From IMG/VR virus record IMGVR_UViG_3300044620_001118, positions 1-27,905 of that record: a DNA stretch of 27,905 nt, one strand, 5' to 3'. The stretch comes from a virus. The position numbers and the translations under genes are program-made. This document shows, piece by piece, positions 23,406 to 27,905 of the stretch (position 1 is the first letter of the stretch; every line of letters starts with the position of its first letter). The notes beneath the pieces were generated by a model that was not told the origin of the DNA, ran no database searches, and saw nothing but the letters and a program-made list of their open reading frames with translations.

Positions 23406-25545
23406 TAAGTCTTTTTTAAACAAGTTTGAAGATAACCCGCAATGGCCGAGCTTGCTCGGTCAGTTTGTCTATCTGCGCACATATAGCCGATATTTACCTA
23501 CCAAGCGACGACGAGAAACTTGGAAAGAGACTGTAACCCGTGTGGTTGAATACAGCATGGGTCTCGACACGATTACTAATCGATTGCAACAGGAAACAGA
23601 GGCGCGCGAACTTTTCGAGGCGATGTACAATCTTTCTGTATTTCCTGCGGGCCGCACTTTGTGGACCGGTGGAACAGAAGCCGCTAAGAAGTACCCGCTG
23701 TCTAACTTCAACTGCTCGTTCATGATCGTTGATGATGTACAAGCGTTTCTCGACGCGTTCTATTTGATGATGCTGGGCACTGGCGTGGGTTTTCGTGTTC
23801 TTCCACAGGACGTGAGTAAATTTCCGCCGTTAATCACCGGCGTAACCATTGAGCACAAAGAATACAATGCTAAGCGCAAAGCAAACCGCGAAGAATTGTC
23901 GCGATATGCTATTGATGGCGATGTAATGCATCTTTCAATAGGTGACAGTAAAGAAGGCTGGGTCTGGGGCTTAGAAGCTATTTTTGAAGCCTTCTTTCAA
24001 GGTTACAAGAAGATTGTTGTTGACTACGACAGCGTCCGTCCTGCAGGCGAGCAGCTAAAAACATTCGGTGGTCGTGCCAGTGGACACGAGGCATTACGCG
24101 ATATGTACGAAAAGATTGTCAAAGTCCTGAACGAGGGCAATGACCGTCTTTCAACAATACAAGCTATGGACGTCATGAATCTAATCGGCGAGGCCGTCGT
24201 TGTCGGCGGCGTTCGTCGTTCTTCTGAGATCACCTTGTTCGATATTAATGATACTGCGGTACTCGATGCTAAAGTCGACCTTTGGTCCGACCCCGCCAAA
24301 GAAGACAAGCGGTTTCGCTCAATGAGTAACAATTCGGTTTACTTCACTGAGAAACCAACCAAAGAACAGCTTACGCGGCTGTTCGGCCGCATCTTGAACA
24401 ACGGCGAGCCTGGTTTTATTAATGCCATGGCTGCAGCAAAACGCCGCCCTTGGTATGCCGGTACTAACCCGTGCGCTGAAATTTTGCTGGCTGACAACGG
24501 TGTTTGCAATCTTAGCGAAGTTAACGTTCGCAATTTTGTGAAGTTTGATCAGTACGGTGGATTTCTTGACCTGGACGCTCTCGAATCGGCAGTGACTCAG
24601 GCTACGCGTCTGGGCGTCCGCATGGCCACGCTCGAGCTCGAACTTCCGCACTGGGACAAAGTACAGCAGCGCGACCGTTTGACAGGTGTGAGCTTGACCG
24701 GATATGTCGAAGCATTTGATGCTTTGGGTGTTTCCACCACTGAAGAAGAAAGCAGCCCAATTCGCACAGTCTATAAAGATCGCACCGGTCGATTGCGATT
24801 GCAATTCCACACCTTGCGCGGTGTTTTGGAAATTTTAAATATGGTCGCTAACGAGTCAGCAGATGCGTATGCAAGCATTCTGCGAATTCCTACGCCGCTT
24901 CTGGTAACCACTGTAAAGCCCTCTGGTACGATTGCACAGCTTCCTACGGTATCGAGCGGTGCACACGCATCATACGCGCCCCTGTACGTCCGACGCGTGC
25001 GTATCTCGTCAAAGGACCCGTTGGCTCAGGCTATGCGAGAATCAGGATACCCAATCTTCCCTGAAGCGACCTCGTGCATGCCTGAAGCTTTTGCGGCCAT
25101 GAGCGACGCAGACAAAGAAGAGACGCTCAAAAATGCACTGACTTGGGTTGTCGAATTCCCAATTAAAACGTCAGCGAAAAAAGCGTCTGCGGAAGAAAGT
25201 GCTGTTGATCAGCTTAACCGCTACTTCATTTTGCAGAAGTACTGGACCGACCATAACACGTCGATTACAGTGACATTTAGCCCCGAAGAAGTGGACGAGA
25301 TTATCGAACTGCTGCTTAGCAGATGGGAAGATTACATCGGTGTGTCGTTTCTTCCAAAGTTTACAACTGCTTACCCGTTGATGCCATACGAGGCAATTGA
25401 TGAACTAGAATACGAGCATCGATTGACTGAAGTTGCCAGTGTAACAGGATCTTCAATTATTGAACTTCTTGAGAAACACGAGAATGTTGAAGTTGACGAT
25501 GACCTGGGAACTGACTGTGAAGGCGGCGCCTGTCCAATCCGGTGA
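23395..25545 (+). CDS. nrdJ: Adenosylcobalamin-dependent (class II, monomeric) ribonucleoside triphosphate reductase
   Basis: 716 residues, ATG at 23395 with GGAG upstream. It makes deoxynucleotides from ribonucleotides with a B12-derived radical. It resembles the monomeric Lactobacillus leichmannii-type enzyme (about 739 residues) throughout. N-terminal 'YSRYLPTKRRRETW' precedes C107, the likely first redox cysteine; 'FGGRASG' follows. The active site 'NPCAEI' gives N358, C360 (thiyl) and E362, with C371 in 'NGVCNLSE' as second redox cysteine. Then come 'VKPSGTIAQLP' and a C-terminal 'DCEGGACPIR' with shuttle cysteines C708 and C713. Catalytic residues all appear present. The middle of the gene is richer in C- and G-ending codons than its neighbours in the stretch I sampled. 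The upstream MazG-like gene suggests a nucleotide supply module. Confidence 0.95.
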   Translation: MLLSKSFLNKFEDNPQWPSLLGQFVYLRTYSRYLPTKRRRETWKETVTRVVEYSMGLDTITNRLQQETEARELFEAMYNLSVFPAGRTLWTGGTEAAKKYPLSNFNCSFMIVDDVQAFLDAFYLMMLGTGVGFRVLPQDVSKFPPLITGVTIEHKEYNAKRKANREELSRYAIDGDVMHLSIGDSKEGWVWGLEAIFEAFFQGYKKIVVDYDSVRPAGEQLKTFGGRASGHEALRDMYEKIVKVLNEGNDRLSTIQAMDVMNLIGEAVVVGGVRRSSEITLFDINDTAVLDAKVDLWSDPAKEDKRFRSMSNNSVYFTEKPTKEQLTRLFGRILNNGEPGFINAMAAAKRRPWYAGTNPCAEILLADNGVCNLSEVNVRNFVKFDQYGGFLDLDALESAVTQATRLGVRMATLELELPHWDKVQQRDRLTGVSLTGYVEAFDALGVSTTEEESSPIRTVYKDRTGRLRLQFHTLRGVLEILNMVANESADAYASILRIPTPLLVTTVKPSGTIAQLPTVSSGAHASYAPLYVRRVRISSKDPLAQAMRESGYPIFPEATSCMPEAFAAMSDADKEETLKNALTWVVEFPIKTSAKKASAEESAVDQLNRYFILQKYWTDHNTSITVTFSPEEVDEIIELLLSRWEDYIGVSFLPKFTTAYPLMPYEAIDELEYEHRLTEVASVTGSSIIELLEKHENVEVDDDLGTDCEGGACPIR

Positions 25546-25563
25546 CAATTAATTAAGGACATT

Positions 25564-25603
25564 AGTAGCAGATACTGTATAGTTTTATGCAGTATTTGCT
25601 ACT
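25564..25603 (+). other. RNA hairpin in the leader of the small terminase gene
   Basis: AGTAGCAGATACTG (25564-25577) pairs with CAGTATTTGCTACT (25590-25603): 14 pairs with one G-U, loop of 12. It lies between the reductase stop and the GGAGG at 25608-25612, which is five bases after the stem. No U-run follows, so it is not a standard terminator. It may be a processing site, a stability element or a translation control element. A TATAGT lies in the loop region but has no good -35. Confidence 0.75.
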
Positions 25604-25616
25604 GTTTGGAGGATAA

Positions 25617-26267
25617 ATGGCTAAGAATCGAAGGTTTGACGAGATTTTAAAAGATTATTCGGATAAATATGACTTAGCGACTCTATCTTCTCCGAATGAC
25701 AAGGCCAACTTAGAAATGCTTATCAACAATCAAATTATTGTTGAAAGTGTTCAATCAAAACTGCAAGAGCTTACCCAAGACGATCCTGTTGAAAACATTG
25801 ACATGATTCAGCGGCTTAGTTCTTCTTTAAAAGACATCATTGAAAGGAACTTACAGCTGGAAAGAGCTTTGGCTCTTGATAGGAAAACAAGAAACCAGAA
25901 CAACTCGGAATCAATTGCGGAGTATTTAGTAAATCTAAAACAAACCGCTCAAGATTTTCTAGAACGTCGGCTTGTTAAGCTATACTGCCCAGACTGCAAA
26001 ATACTTCTTTCTAGATTCTCCATTGTGCACGATCATAGCTTTTTCGACATTCGTGTTAACTGTAACCAGTGCAATAAACTTGTAACGGCGAGCAGAGAAG
26101 AAAAAGATATATTCTTTGACATCAAAGACGCAAGCTGGAGAAGAAAGCATAGGTACACGGTGAAGCAGTCTAAGGCTGCGGAGAGTACAGAGTCCGATAT
26201 TGAAGACGACTTGATTCTTGGTGAAGACTCCGAGGGAGAGGAAGACAATGCTGAAAGCCAAAATTGA
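25617..26267 (+). CDS. Probable terminase small subunit, zinc-ribbon containing
   Basis: 216 residues, ATG at 25617 with GGAGG, directly upstream of and overlapping the large terminase by 20 bases. The N-terminal half is helical ('FDEILKDYSDKYDL', 'LEMLINNQIIVESVQSKLQEL', then a long helix to about 120). A zinc-ribbon-like pair follows (C124, C127, C149, C152: 'LYCPDCKILL', 'CNQCNKL'), then basic 'WRRKHRYTVKQ', then an acidic tail. Position and DNA-binding character suggest it recognises the packaging site, but the family was not recognised and small terminases do not usually have a zinc ribbon. A transcription factor is the alternative. Confidence 0.5.
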   Translation: MAKNRRFDEILKDYSDKYDLATLSSPNDKANLEMLINNQIIVESVQSKLQELTQDDPVENIDMIQRLSSSLKDIIERNLQLERALALDRKTRNQNNSESIAEYLVNLKQTAQDFLERRLVKLYCPDCKILLSRFSIVHDHSFFDIRVNCNQCNKLVTASREEKDIFFDIKDASWRRKHRYTVKQSKAAESTESDIEDDLILGEDSEGEEDNAESQN

Positions 26268-27905
26268 AGACGCTGATTTAGCGTTTTTAGAGATTATCGA
26301 AGATCCTGTTTGGTTAAACGAGTTTCTTCGCTCCACTAACAATGGCGACATGAACAAAGTCAACTGGTCTCACCAGGAATTTACATTTCGTCCCTACCAA
26401 AAAGAAATTTTAACTGATCAAAGCAAGCACATCGTCATTACTGGTGGAAGAGCTATTGGAAAGTGCCAGCCGGCATCTGCTCGAGTTTACACCAGTGCGG
26501 GTTATGTTCCGATATCGCATCTTCTAAAGCAACCTTCTTTTGTAACTTACGGTTACTCCACAAATGGAGCGTTTACTCAACGTCGAGCCTTTCTGAGAAA
26601 GGACAAATGGAAGAAGTGCTACTCAATCATTACGCAAAGCGGTCAGCAAGTAAAAACTACTGACGTTCATCCAATACTAACTCCTCGAGGCTTTGTGCTG
26701 ATGGGGGATTTAGTTGTTGGCGACTTAGTTGCAGTTATGAATCGACTTCCCACGGATCACTGCGTATACAACACGCTGAGCTGGGCAGAACTTAGAATAC
26801 TAGGGTACTTAGCTACCGGAAGCGTTTATTTTAAACCGTCTGGTGCAATTATTCCAAAATATAGAAAAATCGAGGCAGAGCTTCAAGAAATAGCATCAAA
26901 GCTTTTTCTGGATTACCGCAAAGACGACACTGGAAAGATTTTTATCGAGCGCACTAAGGCTGGCGGAGTACGTCATTACATTAATCAACTAAAGATTGAA
27001 TTAGGCGCCTTTGGGAAGGATTATCGCAGAGTCTTTAAGCTTGACTGGCTAAAGACGCAAAAACTCGATAATATTCGCACATTTATCGAGGCTGCCTATG
27101 GCCAGCATGGCAATCTATCACTAGACTCCGTAAAGATTAAACTTTTTAATAAAAAATATGTTCAAGACTGGCAGGAACTTTTACTTTACTTCGGTGTTCG
27201 AACAAAAACGTCGAAAGTAGCTGATTGTGCAGACGAGCACCATATTTTTGATATTGACGACTCGCAATGGGTCGTCGAAACGTACGATAAAAGCGCTGCT
27301 CACGCTTTCTGGACAAACTTTAAAGTTCCTGGAGTTTCAGTAAGTCTGAAAGAAACTTACGAACCGCCTTTAGAGTGGTATACATGGGAGCCCATTGTCT
27401 TTAAGCAAAAACATGGTATGCAGTTAACATACTCTGTTCATGTTTATCAAGACGAGACATATATAAGCGAAAACATTATTGTGCACAACTCGGTAATCCT
27501 TGAAGATCTTTTAACGTATCAAGTTTTAAACTCTGGAGTTGAGTTCCCTGTAACCTCGGAGCAGCTTTTGGTTACTCCGAATACTAGTCAGATGACTCCC
27601 TTACTCGATAGACTTATTATCAAGTTTACTACTTCTCCGTTCTTAAAAGACTTTCTAAACAACAACGTCAATAGATCCAAAGGAACGTTAGACTTTCAAT
27701 TAGGTTCTAGACGGCATAGATTAAACGCGCGTATTGCTGGTAGTCGCGGAGAGAACAACTTGGTTGGTCTACACATACCAAAAATTACTGGAGACGAGTT
27801 TCAACTTTTTCCAATGACTGCTTTTGATCAAATGCAACCGACACTAAATACTTGGGAACCTCGTGTTCAAGAACTCTATACCGGAGTTCCAAATGGAATG
27901 CGAAA
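26248..27905 (+). CDS. Terminase large subunit interrupted by an intein, partial (3' end outside window)
   Basis: ATG at 26248 with a GAGAGGAAG site, overlapping the upstream gene. The N-extein is 72 residues and ends in 'VITGGRAIGK' (Walker A up to its lysine). After the intein the reading continues 'SVILEDLL', so the mature motif would be GGRAIGKS. The C-extein goes on with 'VTPNTSQMTPLLDRL' and the Walker B-type 'HIPKITGDEFQLFP'. This subunit is the packaging ATPase motor and, in its unseen C-terminal part, presumably the RNase H-like nuclease. Without intein splicing the P-loop is broken and the enzyme should be inactive. Confidence 0.92.
   Translation, partial: MLKAKIEDADLAFLEIIEDPVWLNEFLRSTNNGDMNKVNWSHQEFTFRPYQKEILTDQSKHIVITGGRAIGKCQPASARVYTSAGYVPISHLLKQPSFVTYGYSTNGAFTQRRAFLRKDKWKKCYSIITQSGQQVKTTDVHPILTPRGFVLMGDLVVGDLVAVMNRLPTDHCVYNTLSWAELRILGYLATGSVYFKPSGAIIPKYRKIEAELQEIASKLFLDYRKDDTGKIFIERTKAGGVRHYINQLKIELGAFGKDYRRVFKLDWLKTQKLDNIRTFIEAAYGQHGNLSLDSVKIKLFNKKYVQDWQELLLYFGVRTKTSKVADCADEHHIFDIDDSQWVVETYDKSAAHAFWTNFKVPGVSVSLKETYEPPLEWYTWEPIVFKQKHGMQLTYSVHVYQDETYISENIIVHNSVILEDLLTYQVLNSGVEFPVTSEQLLVTPNTSQMTPLLDRLIIKFTTSPFLKDFLNNNVNRSKGTLDFQLGSRRHRLNARIAGSRGENNLVGLHIPKITGDEFQLFPMTAFDQMQPTLNTWEPRVQELYTGVPNGMR
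26464..27489 (+). mobile_element. Intein in the terminase Walker A motif, with degenerate LAGLIDADG region
   Basis: 342 residues, in frame, from C1 ('CQPASARVYTS', block A) to 'IIVHN' with His341-Asn342. The +1 residue is Ser of the terminase P-loop. Block B is 'GQQVKTTDVHPIL' with the T-x-x-H motif. The central region has two LAGLIDADG-like helices: 'ILGYLATGSVYF' (26797-26832) and 'FIEAAYGQHG' (27082-27111). In both, the position normally held by the catalytic acid is not acidic (T and H). Splicing residues look intact; the homing endonuclease looks dead (inference from motif alignment by eye). Confidence 0.9.

Noticed and set aside
24319-24810. 163-codon minus-strand ORF inside the reductase gene
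   Set aside because: It is antisense to conserved, catalytic-residue-bearing parts of the reductase and has no independent support.
25564-25610. Intrinsic terminator after the reductase
   Set aside because: The stem is long but has no following U-run; it is listed as a hairpin of unknown role instead.

Overview
This window is part of a tailed double-stranded DNA phage genome (Caudoviricetes). The gene set points to a siphovirus with a very long tail. Evidence is a continuous head and neck-tail gene series in the usual order (prohead protease, decoration, major capsid, adaptor, stopper, neck, tail terminator, tail tube, tail chaperones, tape measure), plus a terminase large subunit. No rRNA, tRNA, CRISPR array or insertion sequence was seen. 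The host cannot be fixed from the sequence. The genome is moderately AT-rich, genes carry ordinary Shine-Dalgarno sites, and the phage has a monomeric adenosylcobalamin-type ribonucleotide reductase.

The layout is divergent around an AT-rich control region at about 22510-22785. On the minus strand, read from 22509 down to 1, come: a small zinc-ribbon/AT-hook/HTH protein; a beta-rich virion protein; a prohead protease-scaffold fusion; a 70-residue unknown; a decoration-like protein; the major capsid protein; four neck and tail-completion genes; two tandem paralogous tail tube genes; an intrinsic terminator with a promoter overlapping it; a two-frame tail assembly chaperone gene that appears to need a +1 ribosomal frameshift; and a giant tape measure gene. 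The last runs from 14439 off the left edge, at least 4,813 codons with no stop.

On the plus strand, from 22786 to the right edge, come: a MazG-like nucleotide pyrophosphohydrolase; a 93-residue unknown; a class II ribonucleotide reductase; a strong RNA hairpin; a probable small terminase; and the large terminase, whose Walker A motif is split by a 342-residue intein. The last gene runs off the right edge. No portal gene is visible; it probably follows the terminase outside the window.

The most unusual item is the giant tape measure protein. Besides a tape-measure core it carries, in the same reading frame, a SLOG-like nucleotide-binding domain (about residues 603-745), some 1,650 residues of Arg/Glu/Lys/Ala-rich coiled-coil sequence with internal duplications, glycine-rich linkers, an apparently complete staphylococcal-nuclease domain (about residues 4174-4295) and a glycine-zipper membrane-like segment. 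I read this frame codon by codon through the window and saw no stop. Domain names come from motif recognition by eye, not from database searches.
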